From contig CACZNH010000020.1 of the NCBI GenBank assembly GCA_902782465.1, positions 40,111-104,110 of the forward strand: a stretch of DNA of 64,000 nt. The letters run 5' to 3'. The notes beneath the pieces are model-generated. The model was not told where the DNA came from, made no database searches, and worked only from the letters and a program-made list of their open reading frames with translations. The first letter of the stretch is position 1; each line of letters opens with the position of its first letter. Source of the stretch: an uncultured Bacteroidales bacterium. GTDB lineage: Bacteria > Bacteroidota > Bacteroidia > Bacteroidales > Muribaculaceae. Shown piece after piece: positions 34,601 to 42,238 of the stretch. The translations under genes were made by a program, and so were the position numbers.

Positions 34601-34676
34601 ACTCGGGCAGCAGTTGCGCGTTAAGCGACAGTGAGAGCAGCGCGATGGCTGCCATAATCATATATATCTTTTTCAT
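31629..34676 (-). CDS. Very large secreted protein with sorting-type tail
   Basis: 1015 residues. Signal peptide about 1-20 (MKKIYMIMAAIALLSLSLNA). An N-terminal region (about 20-165) is followed by a module with TSSGTITRIEFTGVRNYAVSNWSAS and GNNGTWTGNASSVNFTCTSQVRCTEIVVTV (about 205-290), a Bacteroidetes beta-module also seen in endonuclease-like surface proteins. Further Ig-like repeats follow (about 380-560), then a large uncharacterised C-terminal half. The end, GITYVNAQGMKSD then GLNIIVTRYSDG and TKVIK, is the same tail type as in the adhesins. The stretch 33540-34300 is visibly lower in G+C than the rest, suggesting domain acquisition. Function unknown; probably surface-exposed. It follows 34691-36754 by 14 bases, so the two form an operon. 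Confidence 0.8.
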   Translation of the reverse strand: MKKIYMIMAAIALLSLSLNAQLLPEFQKLKTNPTQFTELRNGQHNNVSSSTTSNHGKSMRAPLKALSDGEYYVGPYTTDDFSNNGLGFGNQYNQDQSILLGVILNRSEFEEHLGEEIVGFRFALAGSGQLPVFEFAMLPYHDDGSSIYFDQDNMKEWGMEEWNQPTTTTSTVTFNQANDYGTTSVTKDDVTISCTSGNLAQSYNQYRFYANSTTTISTSSGTITRIEFTGVRNYAVSNWSASTGTLTPSGNNGTWTGNASSVNFTCTSQVRCTEIVVTVTNTSTPTYQILNCGQWHEYRLAEPVEFNVASDVTKLYLGYSYYQQVSGSTDFELYPIAYNPNSTGHDHMALMYADASSTSVPNYQRSWWLWNFPGDLSVQLIFKSNKIRPDAPTVTNQVNDDNVVITITPDPNTDGDLVYYVDNNGNHVQDLTFPRGETAYTVTVHAYTEETDDYFESPEAVVTVTIPPLQTATPVITTTTNADGSVTVTATGAGTVTLTIGDQTVQDQGEASITLPQHMSDYTVTATATAKENGKAVSETATEEVTVTGMGGGDWLPMDGTYNNPNDLLSFEYQGKEIMLIDQFLESTFDNEHPDGYTYTLRETINNEEKSSNAVNIPVYKTNSSIQGLYTKAQIDEDTDMHLKANAINSEMDYYVHPDRNTLYHSLYRGDKNAAYPVIDVPHRISQLQKFDELVGDQVQYFFFENHQEDIMPMYDHLGTGIAERVDTDYVIGQAGDELSYVPVIWTFGLYTARGDGKNNSYGSDIKRETLGDVTVQISGSRSGGDNLEEATHNGWEGLFKVGDEYYCIYTPIITINGITPAEKVQNDGDVSTYVPYMYRAWCLYESARDFKHVMQDNGNGTMVGVLTDNGPLTIPYLLGTEVTENTIGHIGTAWTGGPRLQWAFGVPFDENPANVPIAVRFYYKKTVNEVAANNMRTANRDGDDENSEEYYIVEVEGSAKDIETAINEFYYGKAIVGITYVNAQGMKSDKPFDGLNIIVTRYSDGTTSTTKVIK

Positions 34677-34690
34677 CGCTTATATCGTGT

Positions 34691-36754
34691 TTAGTTGTTA
34701 GTAGAAGTTCTTTCACCATCCTCGTTATAACCAGGCTCGATTTTCTGGGTATTGGGCCTATACTTGATGCGGTAATAGGCTTTGTTGCCGTCCATCATCA
34801 GCTCAAGATCAATGACGGGAATTACGTTGCCGTTATTGTCGTCACGATACAGGGTCAGGGTGCGGCCTGCGGTACCCACATTGCCGGCTGTGATACCTGT
34901 TTCGCCCTGCACAGCTAGTGCATGCGGAGCCAACCAGTTGCGGTAGTAGTTCACCTCCTGGTTGATGCCGTCATCGGTCACATAGTCGCTCTCGTAGCGC
35001 CACCACTGCAGGCCTAAGAAGTCTTCCTTGCCCGGGATGGTCACGTCGTCAGTGTTACTCTTGGCAAAGAAGGTATCCTGATTGGTGGCATCGGTGGGTG
35101 TGCCGATTACGTAATAGTGAAGGTCATAGTAGGTGGGATCACCAACGGGATAATCTTGTGTCCAAGTGGTATTGGGACCCTCGTACACCAGCGTGGTGTC
35201 GTTCTGGCCGGTTTGCTCATTGTACCTAATCTCATACAGCTTATAGGTCTGCGGGATATTGTCGGTATGGGTAATCTCATCAAGATTGTCATACCAATCG
35301 ACCGTTACCGTATAAAAGTCGGGGGTTGAAGACGGCTCTACATCGGCATAGAGGTCAATCATGTACATACCCACAGTGGGCTGATGCTCAGGATCGTAGG
35401 TTTGCTTTTGTCCATTTACACCGCGATTGTCAGGGATGTAGAACACAAGGCTATTCACACGGTTCGCTTGATCACCCTCTTGTCCTGTCATTGCAAACCA
35501 GTGTTCCATGTAAATCACACCTTCACAGTCATGGATGATAGGATAGGTCACGCCTTGCTTCATCTTCTCATAGAAGTCGGCATGGCTCTCAACACCGCCT
35601 GATACGTAGGGGCTGAATTCTTCATACATGCTATAGAACGGTGCCCTATCCGCGGCATATTTGTTCAGCGAATTTAAGAAGTACATTTTACCCTTGCCAA
35701 TAAAGTAGAACTTGTTCAGGTCACCAGTATAGGCAAAAACGGTACCGGCATCTGCAGTACCCTCATCGACTCGCATACCGTCGGTAAGCAACTGGATTTC
35801 CTTGATATATGTCTGGAAGTAATTACGCAGTTCTGCTCTTGAGTAAGTGTATTCAGGAGCTCTCTGCTCAAAATTATCCTGTAGCTTGACCAGCATCACG
35901 GTATAGCCCGCATCGTCGGGTGCATCAACGCAACCAATGACCTCCGTGTAAGTTCCTTGCCATGAGGTGGTAACATCCCATTCATCTCCATTAACAGTTA
36001 TTGTGGTGGCTGCCTCGGCTGCATACCAAACAACTAGCTGAGCAACTCCACCAACGGTACGGTTAACAAATGAACTTGGATCAATGGTGATGGTGCCACC
36101 AGAAGTCCTGGTACCTATATATGCGCAATCTTGATTACTATAAGAGTAAGTTCTAATAGTGGCATTGCATGACCAACCTTGTGGAAGAGTGGTGCCATCA
36201 TCTCCAGGGAACCAGCTTGCGATTATATTTGAAGCACTGTCTCGAACAGCAATGCCATAAATATAAGTGTCATAATTCCTTGTTGTGATAGTAAAAGGCT
36301 CGTAGTTCATGCCATAGATATCCCAACCTTGCTGGATGGTCTGGTAAGGAATATCACATTGAAGGGGTTCGGAGTACTTGAAACCGGGGATGGTCTTATC
36401 GGTGTACACGCGCTCTACAAGTGCCATCATGCCATCTACGTTAGTAAATGGCTCGGTGATGTTCTGGCTACCGCCGTCCCAGGTGACATCGGGTAGGGCC
36501 TGATACCACGACTTGGGATGAACGGTCGGTGAGGTCACACTAAAGGTCTGGGAACGTCGAGGGGCCCTAAGCTGTTGGCCCTGATTCTTAGCAGGGGATT
36601 CTTCCTGAATGCCTGCATGACGCCCTTTCTCCTCGAGTATAAAAGACGTGTAGTCTGCGCAGGTTGCATTCTTGGGCAGAGCTTGTGCAGCCGCATCAAC
36701 GGTCCAGCCTACTAGCAGCAGGCTGAACAACATACAGTTAATAAATTTTCTCAT
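34691..36754 (-). CDS. Large secreted protein, first gene of the operon
   Basis: 687 residues from ATG 36754 (MRKFINCMLFSLLLVGWTVDAAAQA signal peptide); the in-frame ATG at 36853 would add a non-signal extension. A beta-rich middle module (TSGGTITIDPSSFVNRTVGGVAQLVVWYAAEAATTITVNGDEW, about 230-285) sits in lower-G+C DNA. A later segment, VIYMEHWFAMTGQEGD and YMIDLYADVEPSS..., resembles parts of the 31629-34676 protein. Unlike its partner it has neither dockerin nor sorting tail and ends EPGYNEDGERTSTNN. I do not recognise the family. It may form a complex with the protein of the next gene. Confidence 0.75.
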   Translation of the reverse strand: MRKFINCMLFSLLLVGWTVDAAAQALPKNATCADYTSFILEEKGRHAGIQEESPAKNQGQQLRAPRRSQTFSVTSPTVHPKSWYQALPDVTWDGGSQNITEPFTNVDGMMALVERVYTDKTIPGFKYSEPLQCDIPYQTIQQGWDIYGMNYEPFTITTRNYDTYIYGIAVRDSASNIIASWFPGDDGTTLPQGWSCNATIRTYSYSNQDCAYIGTRTSGGTITIDPSSFVNRTVGGVAQLVVWYAAEAATTITVNGDEWDVTTSWQGTYTEVIGCVDAPDDAGYTVMLVKLQDNFEQRAPEYTYSRAELRNYFQTYIKEIQLLTDGMRVDEGTADAGTVFAYTGDLNKFYFIGKGKMYFLNSLNKYAADRAPFYSMYEEFSPYVSGGVESHADFYEKMKQGVTYPIIHDCEGVIYMEHWFAMTGQEGDQANRVNSLVFYIPDNRGVNGQKQTYDPEHQPTVGMYMIDLYADVEPSSTPDFYTVTVDWYDNLDEITHTDNIPQTYKLYEIRYNEQTGQNDTTLVYEGPNTTWTQDYPVGDPTYYDLHYYVIGTPTDATNQDTFFAKSNTDDVTIPGKEDFLGLQWWRYESDYVTDDGINQEVNYYRNWLAPHALAVQGETGITAGNVGTAGRTLTLYRDDNNGNVIPVIDLELMMDGNKAYYRIKYRPNTQKIEPGYNEDGERTSTNN

Positions 36755-37032
36755 GTTCGTTTTTAATATTAATATTAATGAAAAATTGAGTAAACACTTG
36801 GATATCAATGCTATTAACCTGTTAATAAACATAACTTGGGAAATGGTAATCAATCATCCTGAAAACCATTGCGGTGGGGCTGTAAGCTATGAATACAAAC
36901 GCAAAGTTAATGTATTGGTGCGAGTGTAGATAGATTTTTGCATTATTTGTCTATAATACTACCAAAAATCGGGATATTTAACAAAATTTTTTGAATATTT
37001 TAGGTGGTAAGAAAATTTGTTGAAAAAAAACA
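36755..37032 (-). promoter_or_regulatory. Leader and promoter region of the large secreted-protein operon
   Basis: A -7 box TAACTTTG lies at 36902-36909 on the minus strand, giving an unusually long leader of about 140 bases to ATG 36754. The leader contains TTATTAACAGGTTAATA, an imperfect inverted repeat (about 36807-36825). No gene is seen here. Confidence 0.5.
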
Positions 37033-37065
37033 AGGCGCTTGTTCCCGGTTAGGGAACAAACGCCT
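37033..37065 (-). terminator. Terminator of the greA-HIT operon
   Basis: AGGCGCTTGTTCCC (37033-37046) pairs with GGGAACAAACGCCT (37052-37065) with one mismatch. The minus strand continues TGTTTTTTTT. Confidence 0.9.
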
Positions 37066-37088
37066 CGTTGGTCGTTTTTGGGGAGTTG

Positions 37089-37481
37089 TTACATCTTGGC
37101 TGCGATGGCGGCGGCGATGGCCTGCATCTCCTCGGCTGGGAGGGTCAGCTTGGGACCGCCAAAGGCCATGTCTTTCTCGCTCTGCAGCGGCACCAGGTGG
37201 ATGTGGCAGTGGGGCACTTCCAGTCCCAGCACGCCGATGCCGATACGCTTGCAGGGAATGGCCTGCTCCAGTGCCATGGCAACCTTGCGGGCAAATGCCC
37301 ACAGTCCCATGTATTCCTCCTCGTCGAGGTCAAACATGTAGTTCACTTCATGCTTGGGGATAACCAGGGTGTGGCCCTTGGCCATCGGGTTGATGTCGAG
37401 GAATGCGAAATAGCGTTCATCCTCGGCGACCTTGTAGCTGGGAATCTCGCCAGCGGCGATTTTGCTGAATATCGTTGCCAT
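37089..37481 (-). CDS. HIT-family (histidine triad) nucleotide-binding protein
   Basis: 130 residues. The triad HCHIHLVP (about 98-105) is intact, and the N-terminal IFSKIAAGEIPSYKVAEDERYFAFLDINPMAKGHTLVIPK is the classic Hint-type sequence. Such proteins hydrolyse aminoacyl- and phosphoramidate-linked AMP. ATG 37481 is the conserved start (MATIFSK); the in-frame start at 37511 overlaps greA. Only 4 bases separate it from the greA stop, so the two are co-transcribed. Confidence 0.93.
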   Translation of the reverse strand: MATIFSKIAAGEIPSYKVAEDERYFAFLDINPMAKGHTLVIPKHEVNYMFDLDEEEYMGLWAFARKVAMALEQAIPCKRIGIGVLGLEVPHCHIHLVPLQSEKDMAFGGPKLTLPAEEMQAIAAAIAAKM

Positions 37482-37485
37482 AACG

Positions 37486-37956
37486 TTATACTTCGATTTT
37501 GAGGATTTCAAACTTCATCAAGCCGGCAGGAGCCTGCACCTCGACCTTGTCACCCACCTTGTGGCCCAGCAGGCCCTTGGCGATGGGGGTAGAGATGGAA
37601 ATTTTGCCTTCCCGCAGGTTGGCCTCGGTCTCGGTGACGATGGTATAGGTCATCTGGGCCTTGTTCTTAAGGTTGCGGATGGTCACCTTGGTGAGCAGCT
37701 GGACCTCATCAGTGCTGATTTTGCTCTCGTCGATGATGCGAGCCGATGCGATGAGCGACTTCAGCTCGGCAATCTTGGCCTCAAGCATGCCCTGGCGCTC
37801 CTTGGCGGCATCATATTCTGCGTTCTCTGAAAGGTCTCCCTTGTCACGAGCCTCGACAATGGCACGTACGACCTCGGGGCGCTCGACATTCTCAAGGTGG
37901 GAAAGCTCTGCCATTTTCTTGTCATAGCCTTCCTGTGTCATGTAAGTAATAGCCAT
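37486..37956 (-). CDS. greA: Transcription elongation factor GreA
   Basis: 156 residues, the family length. The N-terminal coiled coil carries the acidic tip DKGDLSENAEYDAAKERQG (about 38-56) that enters the polymerase secondary channel, and the C-terminal FKBP-like domain ends SISTPIAKGLLGHKVGDKVEV. It rescues backtracked RNA polymerase by stimulating transcript cleavage. The promoter TATCTTTG lies about 100 bases upstream (38057-38064), so the leader is long and contains GATTC/GAATC hairpin-forming sequence (near 37984-38006). Confidence 0.95.
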   Translation of the reverse strand: MAITYMTQEGYDKKMAELSHLENVERPEVVRAIVEARDKGDLSENAEYDAAKERQGMLEAKIAELKSLIASARIIDESKISTDEVQLLTKVTIRNLKNKAQMTYTIVTETEANLREGKISISTPIAKGLLGHKVGDKVEVQAPAGLMKFEILKIEV

Positions 37957-38056
37957 GCTAAATACTGTGTTTTTAAATTTTTAAGATTCAAAAAATTAGA
38001 AGAATCTCGATACCTTAAATGGTGAGATCCCTCGCGGTTAATATTTATTATCGCTG

Positions 38057-38064
38057 CAAAGATA
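38057..38064 (-). promoter_or_regulatory. -7 box of greA
   Basis: TATCTTTG on the minus strand. The -33 element is not clear. Confidence 0.5.
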
Positions 38065-38165
38065 TATAAAAAAATTGAATACAGCGCCAGATTGTTAATA
38101 AATTGGCATGATTTTATTGAAAATTAACCGTTGACCGTAATAAAACCTACTTCTAACCCCTGATG

Positions 38166-39602
38166 TTACCGTCGCCACAGCACAATCACTTGTCTGACGC
38201 CCACGGCGATGCTGACGGCAGTGATGGCGATGGCCAGCGGCAGCAGCCCTCCCTCCATGGCCGCCATCACGCCGGCAGCGACGGCCAGCGTCCACAGCAG
38301 GTTGTACAGGCTGGCCCGTGTCACCGACAGGCGGTACTGTTTGAAATAGACCACTGCCACGATGAGTGTGTACAGCAGGTAGGATACCAGGAATGCAACG
38401 CCCAGACCCGTGAGTCCCCACCAGCGGTAGAAGACGATGTTCAGCACCAGGTTGATGACGGCGCTGGCCGCCTCGGTCCACAGGTAGGTCTTGCCGTCGC
38501 CCTTGGCAAGGATAGTGAAGGCCAGGCACCACGAGACGGTGCGCAGCACGGTGCCTATCATGCCCCACGAAACGAACGTGAGGATGACGTTGAAGTCGGG
38601 TGTGTAAAGTATCCACACCACCACCTCGCGCAGCAGGATGAACAGCGCCACCACAGGCGCCATGATGGCGATGGCGACGTTGATTTCCTGGGAAACGAAG
38701 GCTCGCAGGCGCAGTCGGCTGTCGGCCACTTGCGACAGGCGAGGGTAGTACTCCATGCCCAGGGCAGTGAGAATCAGTCCCGTGTATTTGTTGATGAGGG
38801 TGTAGCCCGCTTGATAGAAACCCACCTGTTCGGTACCCGCATTGACGTTGAGCCATGCGTTGAAGGCATAGCTGGCGAGGATGGTCGCGAAGTTGCCCAG
38901 CGTCATGAATATGCCCAGCTTCACAAATCCCTTGCCCATGTCGAACGTGTCACGCGAACTCACTTGCGCAGTGGGGTAGTCGCGGTTGCGGAACACCCAG
39001 GCGAAAATGGCAAGTGCTGCGGCATAGGCAATAATTGATGGCAGGATACTGCGCTCACGCAGCCAGTAGAACAGCGGGATGGACACCGCCAGGCCGCAGA
39101 TGGTGCCCCACAGTGTCACGCTGGCCAGACGCTTGAGGCGTGCCGTGCCCTGCAGCACGGCGTATTCACCGTTGGTCAACGCGCCCAGCAGCACTGCGAT
39201 GCTCAGAGTCACAAAGCCCCAGATGTGTGTCGAGTCGCCGAAGGTCAGGCGGCTCAGCAACGGTGCCAGCGAAAGCGTGATGAGCGCTCCTGCCAAGCCG
39301 AGCCACATCGACCACTTGCGCACCACGGTAACCATGCGGGCCACCAAGCTGGAATCATGGCTGCCCAGCGCCTGCGAGATGTCGCGCACACTGCTTGAAC
39401 GGATGCCCAAGTTGGTGCCCGTCGAAATCATCTCCAGCGCGTTGTTGAACAGGCCGAACAGGCCGATGCCCACGGGACCAATCCACATGGCGACAAGCTT
39501 GGTGCGGATGATGGAACACAGGATGCCCATCACCTGCACGCCTCCGAACAGGCCCATTGCCTTCATTGCCATGCGTGATATGTTACCGCGGCTAGCTGCC
39601 AT
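38166..39602 (-). CDS. Polysaccharide flippase of the Wzx / MOP type
   Basis: 478 residues with about 12-14 hydrophobic segments. The N-terminal SRMAMKAMGLFGGVQVMGILCSIIRTKLVAMWIGPVGIGLFGLFNNALEM and the IRSSSVRDISQA loop are those of O-antigen/lipopolysaccharide flippases, which move lipid-linked oligosaccharide across the inner membrane. It lies 25 bases after the FemAB-like gene on the same strand, so the two are probably co-transcribed. This suggests a surface-glycan role, though no other glycan-cluster gene is adjacent. Confidence 0.87.
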   Translation of the reverse strand: MAASRGNISRMAMKAMGLFGGVQVMGILCSIIRTKLVAMWIGPVGIGLFGLFNNALEMISTGTNLGIRSSSVRDISQALGSHDSSLVARMVTVVRKWSMWLGLAGALITLSLAPLLSRLTFGDSTHIWGFVTLSIAVLLGALTNGEYAVLQGTARLKRLASVTLWGTICGLAVSIPLFYWLRERSILPSIIAYAAALAIFAWVFRNRDYPTAQVSSRDTFDMGKGFVKLGIFMTLGNFATILASYAFNAWLNVNAGTEQVGFYQAGYTLINKYTGLILTALGMEYYPRLSQVADSRLRLRAFVSQEINVAIAIMAPVVALFILLREVVVWILYTPDFNVILTFVSWGMIGTVLRTVSWCLAFTILAKGDGKTYLWTEAASAVINLVLNIVFYRWWGLTGLGVAFLVSYLLYTLIVAVVYFKQYRLSVTRASLYNLLWTLAVAAGVMAAMEGGLLPLAIAITAVSIAVGVRQVIVLWRR

Positions 39603-39627
39603 GACACATTATAATAATATAAAGTGG

Positions 39628-40569
39628 TTAGAAGGAAATCTCAAGTGTATTGTAAACGATGCCGCGACCGCCCAGGCGCGACTTTTGCCGCACGAGGCCC
39701 TCGTTCAGATATCGGCCGTGGTCCTCGTTGCTGATGCCGAAGTCAAAGTATCGGTAACCCAGCTGTTGATGCACGGTTATCAGCTGGTCGAACAGTAGTG
39801 TCAGTGCCTTGCTGTCCTTGCCGCGTGGCGAGGCGCCGATATACTGGCAATGGGCGACAGGCGACGACAGGTACATCACCACTCCCGCCAGCAGTTCGCC
39901 GTCGAGTGTGGCGGTGTACAGGCGGATGTTTTCTGGGAAACGTCCCTGCAACAGCCGCATCTCGTCGAGCGTGTGAACAGGGCGGGTGCCGTAACGGGTG
40001 TCCAGCAGCGACGACAGCAACTGCCAGTAGCCTTCCCAATCCTCGCTCGGCCCCACGTGGATGCCGGCTTTGCGGGCGGCGTTGCTGCCGCTCTTGTTGC
40101 CCCGGTCCAGCGGCAGCGGGCATGTCAGGTCGATGGTCGTCGAGATATTGGTCTCTGTCAGTGCTGCGCCATGCCTGAACAGGGCATACAGGTCCTCCTC
40201 GCACGGATAACGGTGATAGATGTGCGGCACGGGCTTGTAAACCAGCCGTTTGATGCCATGGGCGCGCATCCATTCCACGGCGGCATCCATCACCTCGACC
40301 ATGACAGTGGCGTCAAAATGTTTCAACGGCAATAGCCATGCACCATAGGTGAGGCCGCGGTGGGAATAGAGCGTGTCGCCGTCGATGCAGGCGGGCAGCA
40401 AGGCGCAGGTCTTGCCGTCGCGCTTGGCGACCAATGAGCAGTCGGTGAAACGGTCGCTGTGATAGTCCATATATCCCCGCATGTGCAGGAACGTGCCGTT
40501 GCGGCTGTTTCTCACAAACTCATCCCACTGGCTTGCCATCGTGCCATGATATGTAACAATCTCTACCAT
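39628..40569 (-). CDS. FemAB-like / GNAT-fold acyltransferase
   Basis: 313 residues. A double GNAT fold as in FemAB proteins is suggested by the N-terminal SQWDEFVRNSRNGTFLHMRGYMDYHSDRFTDCSL, the KRLVYKPVPHIYHRYPCEEDLYALF strand-helix set and the C-terminal LFDQLITVHQQLGYRYFDFGISNEDHGRYLNEGLVRQKSRLGGRG. Relatives add acyl or aminoacyl groups to glycans or peptides. Its position before a flippase makes modification of a surface polysaccharide a reasonable inference. It is divergent from the symporter at 40694. Confidence 0.8.
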   Translation of the reverse strand: MVEIVTYHGTMASQWDEFVRNSRNGTFLHMRGYMDYHSDRFTDCSLVAKRDGKTCALLPACIDGDTLYSHRGLTYGAWLLPLKHFDATVMVEVMDAAVEWMRAHGIKRLVYKPVPHIYHRYPCEEDLYALFRHGAALTETNISTTIDLTCPLPLDRGNKSGSNAARKAGIHVGPSEDWEGYWQLLSSLLDTRYGTRPVHTLDEMRLLQGRFPENIRLYTATLDGELLAGVVMYLSSPVAHCQYIGASPRGKDSKALTLLFDQLITVHQQLGYRYFDFGISNEDHGRYLNEGLVRQKSRLGGRGIVYNTLEISF

Positions 40570-40663
40570 TTTCAGGAATCTGATTTTCTAGGGAATCTAC
40601 GTTCTCTCTGTTTGCTCCGTGATATCCGTCTATTTAAAACGCAAATTTAATAATAAAAAGTAT

Positions 40664-40671
40664 TACCTTTG
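40664..40671 (+). promoter_or_regulatory. -7 box of the dicarboxylate symporter gene
   Basis: TACCTTTG, 22 bases before ATG 40694. This places the transcription start just before the chosen ATG and rules out the earlier in-frame ATG at 40619. Confidence 0.55.
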
Positions 40672-40693
40672 CACAAAAATTATCCTAAATCAC

Positions 40694-41872
40694 ATGAAAC
40701 GATTCAAGATTGGCAAGATTGGTCTGTTGCCGCGCGTGATTATAGCCATCATTGTGGGTATCATCTGTGGCGCCTTTTTCCCCGAGTGGGCTGTCAGGTG
40801 CTTCATCACGTTCAACAGCATCTTCAGCAACTTCCTCTCGTTCCTCATCCCGCTGATTATCGTGGGACTGGTGACACCAGCCATCGCCGACATCGGCAAG
40901 GGTGCAGGCAAGCTGCTGCTCATCACTGCGCTCATCGCCTATGGCGACACGGTGTTCTCGGGACTGTTTAGCTTTTTCACCAGCACGGGTATCTTCCCGT
41001 CGCTCATCGACCGCAGCCAGGCGGCTGCCGCCGTTGCTACGGCCAACGAGCTGGAGCCCTTCTTCACCATCGAGATTCCGCCGCTGCTCAACGTCATGAG
41101 CGCCCTTGTGGCGGCATTCGTCATGGGATTGGGCATCTCCTTCTTTGAGTCCACCTATTTGAAGCGGGCCTTTGACGAGTTCCGCGACATCATCGCCAAG
41201 ACCATCGAGGTGGCCCTCATTCCCATCCTTCCCGTCTATATCTTCTCGATATTCCTCAATATGGCCTACACGGGCCAGGCATGGCGCATCATCAACGTGT
41301 TTGTCGCCATCATCGGTGTCATCTTTGTGATGCACATCCTGCTGCTGGTCTTCCAGTACTGTGTTGCCGGCGCCATCTCGCACCGCAACCCCTTCAGGGC
41401 GCTGTACAATATGTTGCCGGCCTATTTTACCGCCCTGGGTACCTCATCGTCGGCAGCGACCATCCCCGTGACGCTTGCCCAGGCCAAGCGCAATGGCGTG
41501 AGTGACGGCATTGCGGGCTTTGTCGTGCCCCTATGCGCCACGATTCACCTGTCGGGCAGTGCGATGAAGATTACCGCATGCGCCGTGGCGCTGATGCTCA
41601 TGCAGGGCATGGCGATTGACCCCGTTCAGTTCCTGGGATTCATCCTCATGTTGGGTGTGATGATGGTGGCGGCACCCGGTGTACCCGGTGGAGCCATCAT
41701 GGCGGCACTGGGCGTGCTGCAGACCATCTTGGGCTTCAACCCCGACCAGCAGGCGGTGATGATAGCACTCTACATCACGATGGACAGCTTCGGCACGGCC
41801 TGCAACGTCACGGGCGACGGTGCGATAGCTTTGATTGTGGACCGACTCTATGGCAGCAGGGCACAGTTATGA
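40694..41872 (+). CDS. Dicarboxylate/amino acid:cation symporter (DAACS) family protein
   Basis: 392 residues with about eight hydrophobic segments plus two re-entrant hairpins. The family landmarks are visible: the LGTSSSAATIPVTLAQAKRNGVSDGIAGFVVPLCATIHLSGSAM hairpin and transmembrane 7 (about 252-295), and PGVPGGAIMAALGVLQTILG and DSFGTACNVTGDGAIALIVDRLYG at the end (about 332-390). Members import glutamate, aspartate, serine or C4-dicarboxylates with sodium or protons. The exact substrate cannot be told from the sequence. Single-gene unit with its own promoter. Confidence 0.88.
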   Translation: MKRFKIGKIGLLPRVIIAIIVGIICGAFFPEWAVRCFITFNSIFSNFLSFLIPLIIVGLVTPAIADIGKGAGKLLLITALIAYGDTVFSGLFSFFTSTGIFPSLIDRSQAAAAVATANELEPFFTIEIPPLLNVMSALVAAFVMGLGISFFESTYLKRAFDEFRDIIAKTIEVALIPILPVYIFSIFLNMAYTGQAWRIINVFVAIIGVIFVMHILLLVFQYCVAGAISHRNPFRALYNMLPAYFTALGTSSSAATIPVTLAQAKRNGVSDGIAGFVVPLCATIHLSGSAMKITACAVALMLMQGMAIDPVQFLGFILMLGVMMVAAPGVPGGAIMAALGVLQTILGFNPDQQAVMIALYITMDSFGTACNVTGDGAIALIVDRLYGSRAQL

Positions 41873-41976
41873 TATCGAAAAAGTGCAGTTTTGAGGGCAT
41901 AATCCTTGTTTTTAGAGGTTTTACAGGCAATTTTTAACCATTAAACGTTTTTTTTAGAAAAAAATGCGAAAAAAAT

Positions 41977-42006
41977 TTTGTGGGTGAAAAATTGATATTA
42001 TCTTTG
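41977..42006 (+). promoter_or_regulatory. Orphan promoter with no coding gene behind it
   Basis: TTTG (41977-41980), 18 bases, TATCTTTG (41999-42006). A very good match to the Bacteroidetes consensus, pointing away from the symporter into gene-free DNA. Confidence 0.7.
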
Positions 42007-42012
42007 CAGTGC

Positions 42013-42204
42013 ATAAAAGGGAAAAATCTATTCTGATTTATCAAAGAGTTTCGGATTAACTATACTGTTGTTATAATAGAGTGGTTAATCCATTTTTTTG
42101 TACCTACCCATTATCATAGCTCACCCTCTATCATGGGTTGTGGCGTATGTTTTGGACAAGATAAAACTAAGGAGCGCGGTACCAGATGTCCGCGCTCCTT
42201 TTAT
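42013..42204 (+). ncRNA. Candidate small RNA, about 190 nt
   Basis: A strong plus-strand promoter at 41977-42006 and a hairpin terminator at 42169-42204 enclose about 190 bases without a convincing ORF. The only short frames run through the terminator or use a rare start. The 5' part is A+T-rich and the 3' part ends in a long G+C-rich hairpin. The ends are not complementary, so a 6S RNA is unlikely. No known riboswitch or small-RNA signature was recognised. The terminator could instead belong only to the converging gene at 42239; the promoter is the argument for a real transcript. Confidence 0.45.
42169..42204. terminator. Terminator hairpin
   Basis: AAGGAGCGCGG (42169-42179) pairs with CCGCGCTCCTT (42190-42200), then TTTATT. 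It can end both the candidate small RNA and the converging LRR gene. Confidence 0.85.
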
Positions 42205-42238
42205 TCGATTGTCAGCCAGGAGGGCCGATAGGTTCGTC

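Noticed and set aside
42013-42204. 6S RNA as identity of the orphan transcript
   Set aside because: The two ends are not complementary and no long rod with a central bubble can be drawn by eye.
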